From the NCBI GenBank assembly GCA_017514235.1, contig JAFWKK010000040.1, positions 1 through 64,000 on the forward strand: a DNA stretch of 64,000 nt, given 5' to 3'. Position numbers and translations under genes: made by a program. The stretch is from Kiritimatiellia bacterium. Its GTDB lineage: Bacteria > Verrucomicrobiota > Kiritimatiellia > RFP12 > UBA1067. Of this stretch, positions 14,665-22,314 are shown piece after piece (position 1 is the stretch's first letter; each line of letters starts with the position of its first letter). Below the pieces are notes generated by a model. The model had not been told where the DNA came from, ran no database searches, and saw only the letters and a program-made list of their open reading frames with translations.

Positions 14665-14790
14665 GGTGTGGTTCCTTTCTTCATTCTCGTGCAAGCCCAT
14701 TTTCGCGCTTACACAAAGGCAGGACGATCCGCCGGAAGTTTCTGACAGAAGATTTCGAGACGGCGATTCGCCAGCGGCAATCTCGCGTTT

Positions 14791-14799
14791 TGGTATAAT
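14791..14799 (+). promoter_or_regulatory. Extended -10 promoter of the DUF1653 gene
   Basis: TGGTATAAT with 16 nt to ATG 14816 (25 nt to the alternative ATG 14825). There is no Shine-Dalgarno sequence. Confidence 0.6.
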
Positions 14800-14815
14800 A
14801 TGAAGTACCCAGCGG

Positions 14816-15055
14816 ATGAAATCTATGACAGAAGAACAGGCAAAGCTCGTCGGACGGACGTTCCGGCACTTCAAAGGCAATCTCTACCGGCTTGAGGGGC
14901 TCGCAAAGGATTCCGAGACGCTGGAGGAGATGGTCGTGTACCGCTCGCTCTACGGCGAGGGTGGTCTCTGGGTACGCCCAACCAAGATGTTCTTCGAGTC
15001 CATCCAGCGCGACGGCAAGACCATGAAGCGATTTGAACTTGTGGAGGATACGTGA
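14816..15055 (+). CDS. DUF1653 family protein
   Basis: 79 residues (or 76 from the ATG at 14825). The whole protein matches DUF1653: 'RTFRHFKGNLYRLEGLAKDS' followed by 'ETLEEMVVYRSLYGEGGLWV', then 'RPTKMFFESI' and 'KRFELVEDT'. This small beta-rich domain is widespread and uncharacterised, and may be a ligand-binding or SH3-like barrel. The TGA overlaps a GTG that starts the truncated CrcB frame, so the two were translationally coupled. Confidence 0.85.
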   Translation: MKSMTEEQAKLVGRTFRHFKGNLYRLEGLAKDSETLEEMVVYRSLYGEGGLWVRPTKMFFESIQRDGKTMKRFELVEDT

Positions 15056-15231
15056 CAAGGGGCCTTTTTGTATTTCTCGGCGGCGGTATTGGATGTGTTT
15101 TGAGATACTGCGCAGGACTTGTCATTACCTCGACAATGTTCCCGTATGCCACGTTCGCCGTTAACGCCGTCGGAAGCGTCGCCATCGGCATTGCAGCAGT
15201 TGCGCTCGGGTATTGGATTGCAAAACACTAA
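15052..15231 (+). pseudogene. crcB: Internally deleted CrcB/FluC fluoride channel
   Basis: A 59-residue frame from GTG 15052: '(M)TRGLFVFLGGGIGCVLRYC' is the CrcB opening with its conserved G-G-x-x-G-x-x-x-R-Y, and 'PYATFAVNAVGSVAIGI' is the T-x-x-V-N-x-x-G-S segment. The central GFCGGFTTFS region that lines the fluoride pore is absent, and the frame ends with a tail like the family's C-terminus ('ALGYWIAKH'). About half the protein is missing from the middle, apparently in frame. It should not form a Fluc dimer pore. Confidence 0.65.
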
Positions 15232-15248
15232 CAAATGAAAGGCTGGCA

Positions 15249-15434
15249 ATGAGGATAGCAGTATGTTCCGAAAACGGAGAGGTGTTCCAGCACTTCGGGC
15301 ACACGCCAGAGTTCCCGGGAGAGGGGAGAAATCGCCGCCTGAAAAGAGGCGAGGGGAGAAATCCGCGAGGGGAGGAAAACGAAAAATCCCCAAATTACTG
15401 GGGATTTTCTTGTTTCCGCACACACGCGGAATGA
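15249..15434 (+). pseudogene. Truncated NifB/NafY-like (dinitrogenase cofactor-binding) protein
   Basis: From ATG 15249 the frame reads MRIAVCSENGEVFQHFGHTP, the start of the small RNase-H-like domain found in NafY, NifX and MTH1175-type proteins (conserved 'HFGxxxxF'). After 'EF' it enters unrelated low-complexity sequence with two copies of GAGGGGAGAAATC, then a terminator hairpin. About 80 residues of the domain are missing. It is the third truncated frame in this short plus-strand run. Confidence 0.55.
15383..15408 (+). terminator. Rho-independent terminator
   Basis: AAAATCCCC (15383-15391), an 8-nt loop, GGGGATTTT (15400-15408), then CTTGTTT. The stem is perfect, and A and T runs flank it on both sides, so it may work in both directions. 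It ends the DUF1653 run. Confidence 0.7.
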
Positions 15435-15481
15435 ACCATTCTCCGTTTCAGCAGGATTTAAGATGGTCGAGCACTTTGCTC

Positions 15482-15646
15482 TTAAAGCGTAAGTTTCTCC
15501 TTTGCTGTTTTCGTGCAAAGCGACAGCACTTTGCATGAAATGCTAAAATTCTCTTTAGCATATCGTGCAAAGTCCGTCATTCTGCATGAAAAGCGTAAAA
15601 GCACGTTTTCACTACAACCTGTGGCGTATGTTGTCATGGATGTCAT
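15482..15646 (-). CDS. Possible 54-residue peptide over palindromic repeats
   Basis: A minus-strand frame from ATG 15646 (MTSMTTYATGCSENV) to TAA 15484-15482, downstream of a strong TGGTATAAT (15682-15674). The distal half contains the echo 'FSCRMTDF...FSISCKVLSL' because the DNA is made of inverted and direct repeats (GTGCAAAG / CTTTGCAT). It may be a leader peptide, a small structured RNA with chance coding, or nothing. No family is recognised. Confidence 0.25.
   Translation of the reverse strand: MTSMTTYATGCSENVLLRFSCRMTDFARYAKENFSISCKVLSLCTKTAKEKLTL
15509..15573. repeat. Two overlapping, mutually exclusive hairpins
   Basis: Hairpin A pairs 15509-15520 (TTTCGTGCAAAG) with 15529-15540 (CTTTGCATGAAA). 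Hairpin B pairs 15528-15547 (ACTTTGCATGAAATGCTAAA) with 15554-15573 at 18 of 20 positions around a 6-nt loop. The right arm of A is part of the left arm of B, so only one can form at a time. Confidence 0.65.
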
Positions 15647-15673
15647 GTGACCCTCTCACGTCAAGCGGCTGAT

Positions 15674-15682
15674 ATTATACCA
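15674..15682 (-). promoter_or_regulatory. Orphan extended -10 promoter
   Basis: Minus-strand TGGTATAAT (plus strand ATTATACCA). It drives transcription into the repeat region at 15509-15573, where only a doubtful 54-codon frame exists; a small RNA is an alternative. Between here and the UVR gene (15683-15766) I see only a run of ten Cs at 15708-15717. Confidence 0.45.
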
Positions 15683-15766
15683 TATCGGATTGGGGTGCTC
15701 AATCAAGCCCCCCCCCCTCGCTCACCTTATGGCAGCCATGCCACGGGTTCCAGATGATCATCTGCC

Positions 15767-15907
15767 CTACACTCGCTCCAGCAATCGGCGGAGCTGCTCC
15801 TTGAGCCGCTCCACCTCGTCCCAGTCCTTCTGCTCCTCGGCGTAGGCAATCAAGCCCTCAAGCCTATGGATCTGCTCTATGGTGTTGTCCCGCTGTGGCA
15901 TTGCCAT
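15767..15907 (-). CDS. Small UVR-motif coiled-coil protein
   Basis: 46 residues from ATG 15907, 13 nt after the stop of the FMN reductase gene. The sequence MAMPQRDNTIEQIHRLEGLI continues 'AYAEEQKDWDEVERLKEQLR' and 'RLLERV'. The heptad pattern and the 'A...EQKDWDEVERLKEQL' spacing resemble the UVR motif (the UvrB-UvrC helical hairpin, also found in McsA and ClpC), which mediates protein-protein contacts. It is too short for anything else. It is probably the last gene of the minus-strand operon beginning near 18610. Confidence 0.6.
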   Translation of the reverse strand: MAMPQRDNTIEQIHRLEGLIAYAEEQKDWDEVERLKEQLRRLLERV

Positions 15908-15920
15908 CGTTGACCCCGTT

Positions 15921-16436
15921 TCAGAGTTTCTTCACAAGTTCAAGAATCTTCTCGCGTGTCGCTTCCGTCTTCTGCTCGTCGGCCTTGGCGGTGACGATTC
16001 CGGCATCCTCGAACTTGAAGAACGTACACATGCCCTTGTACTGTCCAATCGCTCCGTCATAGACATTCGGCGAGTTGGACGAGAGGAGGAGCACCATCTT
16101 CTTCACCTTCGCCGGTTTGAAAGGCGCATACATCCGCTGGATCGGAGCCTGTATCTGCGCGGAGAGCGTGAAGTAGTACACAGGTGAGGCAATGACGAGG
16201 ACTTCCGCCTCGGCCAGCAACGGGTAGAGTTCCTGCATGTCGTCCTTCTGGACGCAGGCTCCGTTGCCCTTGCCGTGACAGTATTCACAGGCGAGGCAGC
16301 CTGCAATCTTCTTGTGCGCGACGTTGACGAGCGTCACCTTGTGTCCAGCCGCTTCAGCGGCCTTGCTGAACTCCTCGGCCATCCACGACGTGTTCCCGTT
16401 CGCACGAGACGAACCCTGTAGAATGAGAATGTTCAT
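15921..16436 (-). CDS. NADPH-dependent FMN reductase/flavodoxin family protein (copy 2)
   Basis: 171 residues beginning MNILILQGSSRANGNTSWMA, with the same CxxC-bearing segment ('CLACEYCHGKGNGACVQKDD') and flavin loop ('VIASPVYYFTLSAQIQAPIQ') as the copy at 9927-10442. By eye 138 of 171 residues are identical; most changes fall in residues 100-145, which shape the active-site rim, so substrates may differ. Its ATG overlaps the upstream gene's stop by 4 nt. The SPR of the phosphate loop is SSR here, a small change at a conserved proline. Confidence 0.87.
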   Translation of the reverse strand: MNILILQGSSRANGNTSWMAEEFSKAAEAAGHKVTLVNVAHKKIAGCLACEYCHGKGNGACVQKDDMQELYPLLAEAEVLVIASPVYYFTLSAQIQAPIQRMYAPFKPAKVKKMVLLLSSNSPNVYDGAIGQYKGMCTFFKFEDAGIVTAKADEQKTEATREKILELVKKL

Positions 16437-17443
16437 TGGTTTTGTCCTTTTAGCTGGCCCATGTTTTTTTCATGCTCTGCATAATCTCTAACGGTGTTTC
16501 GCAGATAAAATCCATCTTCAATGCTTGCATCATTGGGAGCAGGATTGAAACAACCATCTTCCAGATCCATTGAATCCAAATCTGGAGACCATTGCCCTTG
16601 AATGCAGCCATAATGTGCATAGTTAAGTTTCCCGTCTTCTACAGTAGTTCGTGTTCTAAAGACGAGATATTCGTTTTCATTTAGCCAAATCATCGTCCTC
16701 TTTCCATCCTCATTTCGTTCGCGCACATAGTGAAACTCCGATTGAAATGTCTCGTTGGTGTTTGCAAGGCTTAGCGTTTTGAGATCAGAACTCAAGTCCT
16801 TCTTCATTACATAGGCACCCGCAAAGAGATTATTCGTAAAAGACACATCCATTGTAAACCTGAACACTGAATTACTCTTCTTGCTTCTTGTGAAATAAAG
16901 CAGGACGTCTTCATGATTACCAATGCCATGAGGCTTACACCAGTCAAATTTCTCAAGATCAAATCCAAGCCACTTGTCATACAATGGGATTCCCCATGAT
17001 ATATGCTTTCGCTTGTCAGGAACTGCGAGCTTACCATTATCGACTCTTTTTTTCAGGACAATGGTGTGCTTGTCACCATGCGGCTGCCATTTTCCCGCTT
17101 TTACTTCATGCGAATACCCGTAGTTGGTCAAAAGGAATTCGGACCTGTAATATCCAGCCTTAGTTATGTCACATCGTATTCTGTTCGTACATTTACCTTG
17201 TATCACATACTCACCATTCGTGTCAGTAACACCACTTATAGGAGTGAAGTCCCTAAGGTTGCCGCCTGTCTGCAGCCCTCCCCAGACCTTTGCGTCGGCG
17301 ACAGGAAGTCCGTCCTGGTCTACTACTCGCAGACACTCCCTGGCCAACGCACCATGCTCTCGCGCCCTGTAAAGAGCAAGGTCTTGTGCCGACGCGCATA
17401 GCGCGAAGGTAACTATGAAACAATGTGTAACTATGACTTTCAT
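16433..17443 (-). CDS. Secreted protein with carboxypeptidase-regulatory-like domain
   Basis: 336 residues with a signal peptide (MKVIVTHCFIVTFALCASAQ). Residues about 35-110 form a beta-sandwich of the carboxypeptidase-regulatory type: 'LRVVDQDGLPVADAKVWGGL', 'GVTDTNGEYVIQGKCTNRI' and 'ITKAGYYRSEF'. The remaining 220 residues are an unrecognised, aromatic-rich beta domain. The AT content of this gene is visibly higher than that of its neighbours, which suggests recent acquisition. It overlaps by 4 nt the lipase-like gene before it and the FMN reductase after it. Confidence 0.65.
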   Translation of the reverse strand: MKVIVTHCFIVTFALCASAQDLALYRAREHGALARECLRVVDQDGLPVADAKVWGGLQTGGNLRDFTPISGVTDTNGEYVIQGKCTNRIRCDITKAGYYRSEFLLTNYGYSHEVKAGKWQPHGDKHTIVLKKRVDNGKLAVPDKRKHISWGIPLYDKWLGFDLEKFDWCKPHGIGNHEDVLLYFTRSKKSNSVFRFTMDVSFTNNLFAGAYVMKKDLSSDLKTLSLANTNETFQSEFHYVRERNEDGKRTMIWLNENEYLVFRTRTTVEDGKLNYAHYGCIQGQWSPDLDSMDLEDGCFNPAPNDASIEDGFYLRNTVRDYAEHEKNMGQLKGQNQ

Positions 17444-18480
17444 TTCATCATTCCTTTCTGGACAAGCTCATTGTGAAGCGGATAAACATAGAAGAAGGCC
17501 ATATCCTTCATATCAGAATGGAGCCAATTCTGGTTATAGACATTGTCTTGTCGGCCCCATCCATCGCGATACGATGTACCGTTTAAGTTGTGGTCCTCTA
17601 ATCCCAATGCCGCCATTCCTCCGATTGGAGAAGATATGGCTGGAACGTATTTTGCAAGGGATAGCCAGATATCGTCCTGAGATGCATTGCGGTTGTTGAG
17701 CTGCGTTCCGCCATAACTGAACACCGGGCTGTTTGTGATTGAGCCGTTCGCCACCATCGCATTGGCCTGGGTCGCTGTGTAGTACATCTGCACGGGTTCG
17801 TCGCCGACAGTCTCGTACCAGCAGTTGAATCCCCATCCGCCCAGTAGCGTCCCCGCTATAGGTTCTACGCCTTTGTGGGTTTCCTGCTTTTGCCAGCTTC
17901 CTTCTTCGGCGGTGATGTTGAAATCTATGAATGGCCAAGACAGGGATAGCGTAGGCCAATGGAAAACTCCCGTGGTGACGCCGGGAACGGTGTCCGATTC
18001 GAGGAAGATCGGATCGCCTGTCGAGTAATAGTTGTACACCGTTCCGGCACGCGCCAGGGCTGTGGAAAAGTAGTTCGGCCAGCCCATTTTGCCGCGAGAA
18101 TCCGTAGCGTCGTTGTTGAACCACTTGTGCCAGTTCGCCGCCCAAGACTGCGAATCGTAGTCGCTCCAGTCGGACGGGACGTACTTGGACTTGACCGCCG
18201 CGTTTGCGTTCTGGAGTGTTCCGTCGACGGCCTCGGAGGCGACAGCCGCGTTGAACATGAAGTACTTGCCTACGGAAAGGCCCTGACGCATCGCCTCGCA
18301 GGCGACCATGTTGCCGAGTGACTGCGACATGAGTATGCGCTTGGCGGAAGTGGGCTGCGCGCTCTCCATGAACGCCTTTAGCGCAGCACCGGTCTTGAGC
18401 GCCTGATACACGTCCTGCTGATAGTGGAGGCCGTTGAACGCATCACCCAGCCAATTGTAGTCCCCCGACCATGTGAACAT
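17440..18480 (-). pseudogene. C-terminal part of a secreted alpha/beta-hydrolase (lipase-like), start lost
   Basis: 346 codons beginning MFTWSGDYNWLGDAFNGLHY. 'RILMSQSLGNMVACEAM' is a nucleophile elbow (S-x-S-x-G), so the catalytic serine remains, and later segments such as 'STGDPIFLES' and 'FAYP'-like strands fit an esterase. The first strands of the fold and a signal peptide are missing. A signal peptide does occur just upstream (18443-18610) but in another frame. It reads as one gene whose segment after the signal sequence was deleted with a frameshift. It might still be expressed as a cytoplasmic fragment from ATG 18480. Confidence 0.6.
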
Positions 18481-18610
18481 CCAGAACCACTCCTATTGCC
18501 GCGCCAAGCGTTCCGCCGACAAAAAGTACACAGCATACTTGCGCAACCAGTATCGCAACAATAATGCCCAATCTGCAAAACAGTCTGAACTTCCTAAAAT
18601 CAGATTTCAT
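18443..18610 (-). pseudogene. Signal-peptide stub of the lipase-like gene
   Basis: From ATG 18610, behind AAAGGAG, the frame reads MKSDFRKFRLFCRLGIIVAI and 'LVAQVCCVLFVGGTLGAAIG', a signal peptide or anchor. It then runs out of frame through the hydrolase sequence and stops at 18443. The offset to the downstream frame is one base. A good promoter (18654-18646) and ribosome binding site remain, so the lesion is likely recent. Confidence 0.6.
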
Positions 18611-18645
18611 GTGGTTAACTCCTTTCGTTAGTTTCAGCAAGTTAT

Positions 18646-18654
18646 ATTATACCA
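18646..18654 (-). promoter_or_regulatory. Extended -10 promoter of the lipase-like operon
   Basis: Minus-strand TGGTATAAT, 35 nt before ATG 18610, followed by AAAGGAG. Unlike the leaderless genes, this one has a conventional leader. Confidence 0.65.
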
Positions 18655-18710
18655 AACATCGACTTGCCATTAATGGCGAAACTACCAAATCACTCAGATT
18701 CGGGATGTCT

Positions 18711-19712
18711 CTATTTGACTTCTTGCATTATCAACAAGGCAGCATAGCCCACGAATACCAGTAACCAGGCAGCACCTTCAAGGCGTGCAATCCGCCCAGC
18801 GCCAGATGGTTTCCGGTAGTTGATCCCGAAAAAGCCAATGGACAGCGACAAGAGAACCATAACCGGCAAATCTCGCGAGAGAACGTGGGGTGACACGTCC
18901 TTGAACGGGCATATCGTGCCGCTCAAACCGACCACGGCAAGCGTATTGAAGAAATTCGATCCGATGATGTTGCCAAGCACGAAGTCGTTTTGGCCTTTCC
19001 GCGCAGAGGCTATGGCCGACGCCAGTTCCGGAAGCGATGTACCCGCCGCAACGATAGTGAGACCGATCAATAGCTCCGAAACGCCAAGCGACCGTGCCGC
19101 CGAAACTGCTCCCCACACCAGCAGATGCGACGATGCCACGAGTAGGGCAAGCCCGCCAAACAAGGCAACCCAATAATGTTGTCTTGTTGTCGCAGGCACA
19201 CAGTTCGCAGACACATTCGCACTCTTCGATTTCTTGTCGAGCCAACAGTAGAGAGGCAAAAGGACTGCGAAAGTCGCCAACTGGATGATGCCGTCCAAAC
19301 GGGAGAATCCGCCACCTGCGCAGACAAGCAGACAGGACAGGAGCGCTATCCCAGCCAACAGCGGTGACGCCACGAACGCCGCCAGCGGCTTGACCGACAG
19401 GGGATGGATCATCGCCGCAGTTCCGAGTATGGCGGCGATGTTGAAGATGTTTGAGCCGTAGGCGTTTCCAAGCGACAGATTGGAATGCCCCGTGCCGCCG
19501 GAAATCGCAGACACGGCCAGTTCCGGGGCGGACGTGCCGAACCCAATCACAACCATGCCGATGATGAACGGTGAAACGCCGAACGACCGGGCAACTGCTT
19601 CCGCTCCGTCGACAAAAAGGTTCGCGCTCCATGCCAGCAGCCAAAGGCCACCAAGCATGAAGACTATTGCAAGCCAAAATGGAAGATCGACGTACACGGC
19701 AGGAACGGTCAA
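18711..19712 (-). CDS. yrbG: Calcium/sodium antiporter (CaCA family, YrbG-like)
   Basis: 333 residues with about ten membrane helices in two inverted halves. Each half holds an alpha-repeat: 'IGFGTSAPELAVSAISGG' with 'LGNAYGSNIFNIAAILG', and 'VAAGTSLPELASAIASARKG' with 'LGNIIGSNFFNTLAVVG'. The glutamates in G-T-S-x-P-E and the G-S-N-x-x-N residues bind the transported cations. The family exports Ca2+ in exchange for Na+ (or K+/H+). Its start overlaps the TatA-like gene by 4 nt, making it the last gene of the Na+-pump operon. Confidence 0.93.
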   Translation of the reverse strand: MTVPAVYVDLPFWLAIVFMLGGLWLLAWSANLFVDGAEAVARSFGVSPFIIGMVVIGFGTSAPELAVSAISGGTGHSNLSLGNAYGSNIFNIAAILGTAAMIHPLSVKPLAAFVASPLLAGIALLSCLLVCAGGGFSRLDGIIQLATFAVLLPLYCWLDKKSKSANVSANCVPATTRQHYWVALFGGLALLVASSHLLVWGAVSAARSLGVSELLIGLTIVAAGTSLPELASAIASARKGQNDFVLGNIIGSNFFNTLAVVGLSGTICPFKDVSPHVLSRDLPVMVLLSLSIGFFGINYRKPSGAGRIARLEGAAWLLVFVGYAALLIMQEVK

Positions 19713-19912
19713 GCCTCGCTACTGCTGTCTTTTAGCGAAGACTCAACCTCGTTTTCGATTTTGCGGTCAAGCGACATCATCTGACGTTTGAACTCGTCGG
19801 ACATCCGCTGAAGCTTCCCCATCATCCGGGCAATCTTGCGAACCGCCGACGGCATCTGCTTCGGGCCGAGAAGAATCAGGGCGAGAGCCGCGACAATAAG
19901 CCACGTTGTCAT
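19709..19912 (-). CDS. tatA: TatA-family protein
   Basis: 67 residues from ATG 19912 (MTTWLIVAALALILLGPKQM); a TTG five codons earlier is less likely. A short N-terminal membrane helix ends in the conserved 'LGPKQMPSAVRKIARMMGKL' hinge and amphipathic helix, followed by a charged tail, as in TatA/TatB/TatE. TatA forms the pore-like assembly of the twin-arginine translocase. No tatC is visible in the window, although several Tat-type signal peptides are (8485, 46894). Its place between ion-transport genes is unusual; a second copy elsewhere would be expected. Confidence 0.8.
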   Translation of the reverse strand: MTTWLIVAALALILLGPKQMPSAVRKIARMMGKLQRMSDEFKRQMMSLDRKIENEVESSLKDSSSEA

Positions 19913-19923
19913 GGCTTCACTGC

Positions 19924-20052
19924 TCAACTCTTCTGCTCGGTGTCTTTTTTCTCCGTGTCGTCCGATTTGCCGTCGGCCATTCTGCCGAGAACAAACATAA
20001 GCACGACCGTGGCGATGGAAGCGCCGACGATGACGATGATTTTCGTAGTCAT
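19924..20052 (-). CDS. 42-residue single-pass membrane peptide
   Basis: From ATG 20052 the peptide begins MTTKIIVIVGASIATVVLMF, a single hydrophobic helix, followed by a charged tail ending 'DDTEKKDTEQKS'. The start overlaps the antiporter-EIIA stop by 4 nt. The design (short N-terminal helix plus charged tail) is similar to TatA and OadG, but there is no diagnostic motif. It may be a regulatory or assembly peptide for the antiporter (inference). Confidence 0.6.
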   Translation of the reverse strand: MTTKIIVIVGASIATVVLMFVLGRMADGKSDDTEKKDTEQKS

Positions 20053-22310
20053 GTTGTCTTCTCCTTCTGTTTTGAACTGAAAAAGTCCTTCATTGATTCT
20101 GCCGATGTACACATCAAAAGCCGGCGATATGCCGATGACGCATGAAGTATTCTGCTCAACGACGCCATCAGCTGGAGATATGGCGCATTGTAATTCTTCG
20201 GAGCGACCGTCAGCACGATGATTCGGACCGGCGTATGGTCGAACGTCTCGTAGTCGGCGATTGCCGGAACGCCGTCTTCGCGCTCGGCGACAATTGCCAC
20301 GGCACCGACGATGCGAGTAACCGCGTCCGTTTTGCAGTGGGGGACGGCTATGCCGTGGTCAAGGCCGCTGCTCATGGCCCGTTCACGGGCGAGGATCGTC
20401 CTCTTGACCTCCCCGGCGTCGCTTATCGCGTCGGGACTCTCTGCCGCAATCGCATCCACCATCTTTTCAATGGCCTCTTGCTTTGTCGACGCAGTCAACG
20501 CGGGAAGCATCAAGTAATCGCGCAGCCGTTTCTTCGGCATGCGCGGCGATCCGTCGTCGCGCATGGCCTCGTTTCTCATGAACGCGCCGACTTCGTCCTG
20601 TCGGACTGGCTGCGACAGCTCCTCGGCGACAGAGCGCATCTGCCCTACAACGTCAAGCCACACGCCCATCACAAGCGCCTCTTCATCAGGGGTGCTTTCA
20701 AAGAAGATTTTCCGCCCCTCGCGCCTAACGGAGATTTCCGCGTCATTCAACATCGCCGACCATATGTTTTCGTCGGCATTGAGCAGAAAAGTGAAGAAAC
20801 CCTCGTCGCGGAATGTGGAGATGAGCCGTTCCAGCATCATCTGCGCGACATTATCGGACGTGAGGACAAAGCTGAAAGGCCGCGAGGTCTCATTTGACGG
20901 CGAGCGTCTGCCGCGCACGCCCGGACGGTTCGTGGAGAACAAAGCCACAAGGCACGGCGGGGCGACTACAGTCGTCACAAGCGTCATCAGGATGCCGATG
21001 CCGAACACCTCCTGCGACAGGATCGGCTTGCCGTCCACGACTGTCGAGACGCCGATGCCGGCTACAATCAAAGCGACCTCTCCACGTGGTATCATCCCTG
21101 CGCCGACACGAAGCGCGCCAAGTGTGTTGAATCCGCAGAACAGCGAAGGGATTGCGCATCCAACCACTTTTGCTGCCACGGCAAGAACCGTATATATTGC
21201 GCCAAATATCAACACTGGCTTCGAGCAAAGCGCCGAAACGTCAACCATCATGCCCATTACGCAGAAGAACACAGGGACAAGGAAGGTATAGACGCTCTGA
21301 AGGTTCTCCTGGATAAGATGCTTGAGGTCTGTGCGGGAAAGCGCAAGCCCCATCACGTATGCGCCGATGATGAGCGTCAGCCCCATCGACTCGAACAGCC
21401 CTGCAATCACCAGCGAAAGACCGAAGGCGAGGGTCGCTATTGCAACCGGACTGCGAAAGAACTTCAAAAGCCATGAAATCCTCCGCGCAAGCAGAATGCC
21501 GATGACAGTCCCACCCAGCCAGACTCCAAAGGCGTTTGCCGCGACCTTGCCTATGCCGAGCCAGTTGACCGAACTTCCGGCCTCCGCCTTCCCGCTGGCC
21601 GCGATGATGCCCATGCCGATGGCGAGGACAATTATGCCGAGGACGTCGTCGATGACCGCGCCCGCCATGATCGTGACGCCTTCCTCGGTGTCCATCTTCC
21701 GCCGTTCGGAAAGGATGCGGGCCGTGATGCCCACGGATGTCGCGGTGGACATGATTCCCATGAACATCGCGGCTGGCGAGAGGATCGCCTGAAGGGTCGG
21801 AAGATCGGCCAGATGGCCGAACGTCGCAGGGAGAAACTTCGGCAGCAGATAGACTGCGCAAAGGTCGCCGAACAGGAAACTCGCCACCACTCCGCCGATG
21901 CCGACGAGCGATCCGGTGAATGCAAATCGCAGAAACATCTTGAGGTTCGTCTCGATGCCCGACAGGAACAGAAGCACGACCGATGCGATGGTGCATAGCC
22001 CGTACAGTTCCGGCGTCACGGCGAAAGGCGAACTGCCGGTCGCCGCCGCCACAGCCCGAAGTTCAGCGCCACGGAACAGTCCGTTCTGGAAAAGCCCAGA
22101 CCCGAACCCAATGCCGCCCAACGCCCACGGGCCAATCACAATGCCGGCCGCAAGTTCGCCAAGAACACTCGGCAGCTTCACGCGAACCGCAAGCATTCCG
22201 CCGAGTTTTGCCGCAAAGAGGATGAGCCCTACCTGAAGCGCGAGAAGCGTCATCTTCTCGGTCAATGGAAGTTCGGCGACAGCCGTTGAAGCCAAAATCA
22301 GATTCGACAT
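20049..22310 (-). CDS. Kef-type cation/proton antiporter fused to a PTS EIIA domain
   Basis: 753 residues from ATG 22310 (MSNLILASTAVAELPLTEKM). Residues about 20-430 are a monovalent cation:proton antiporter-2 domain of roughly 12 helices ('LPSVLGELAAGIVIGPWALG', 'ITARILSERRKMDTEEGVTI', 'GAVIDDVLGIIVLAIGMGI', with the Asp pair likely involved in ion exchange). A linker domain follows. The last 150 residues are a fructose-type PTS EIIA domain: 'GLDHGIAVPHCKTDAVTRI' contains the phosphoryl-accepting histidine. Phosphorylation state could thus gate Na+/H+ or K+/H+ exchange. It lies directly downstream of the Na+-pump gene oadB. Confidence 0.9.
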   Translation of the reverse strand: MSNLILASTAVAELPLTEKMTLLALQVGLILFAAKLGGMLAVRVKLPSVLGELAAGIVIGPWALGGIGFGSGLFQNGLFRGAELRAVAAATGSSPFAVTPELYGLCTIASVVLLFLSGIETNLKMFLRFAFTGSLVGIGGVVASFLFGDLCAVYLLPKFLPATFGHLADLPTLQAILSPAAMFMGIMSTATSVGITARILSERRKMDTEEGVTIMAGAVIDDVLGIIVLAIGMGIIAASGKAEAGSSVNWLGIGKVAANAFGVWLGGTVIGILLARRISWLLKFFRSPVAIATLAFGLSLVIAGLFESMGLTLIIGAYVMGLALSRTDLKHLIQENLQSVYTFLVPVFFCVMGMMVDVSALCSKPVLIFGAIYTVLAVAAKVVGCAIPSLFCGFNTLGALRVGAGMIPRGEVALIVAGIGVSTVVDGKPILSQEVFGIGILMTLVTTVVAPPCLVALFSTNRPGVRGRRSPSNETSRPFSFVLTSDNVAQMMLERLISTFRDEGFFTFLLNADENIWSAMLNDAEISVRREGRKIFFESTPDEEALVMGVWLDVVGQMRSVAEELSQPVRQDEVGAFMRNEAMRDDGSPRMPKKRLRDYLMLPALTASTKQEAIEKMVDAIAAESPDAISDAGEVKRTILARERAMSSGLDHGIAVPHCKTDAVTRIVGAVAIVAEREDGVPAIADYETFDHTPVRIIVLTVAPKNYNAPYLQLMASLSRILHASSAYRRLLMCTSAESMKDFFSSKQKEKTT

Positions 22311-22314
22311 GGAA

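Noticed and set aside
15322-15380. Direct repeats of GAGGGGAGAAATC as a possible CRISPR or attachment site
   Set aside because: Only two or three short copies without regular spacing, directly before a terminator hairpin.
15708-15717. Run of ten C residues
   Set aside because: It could be phase-variable, but it lies in no gene or evident promoter spacer. A sequencing length error is as likely.
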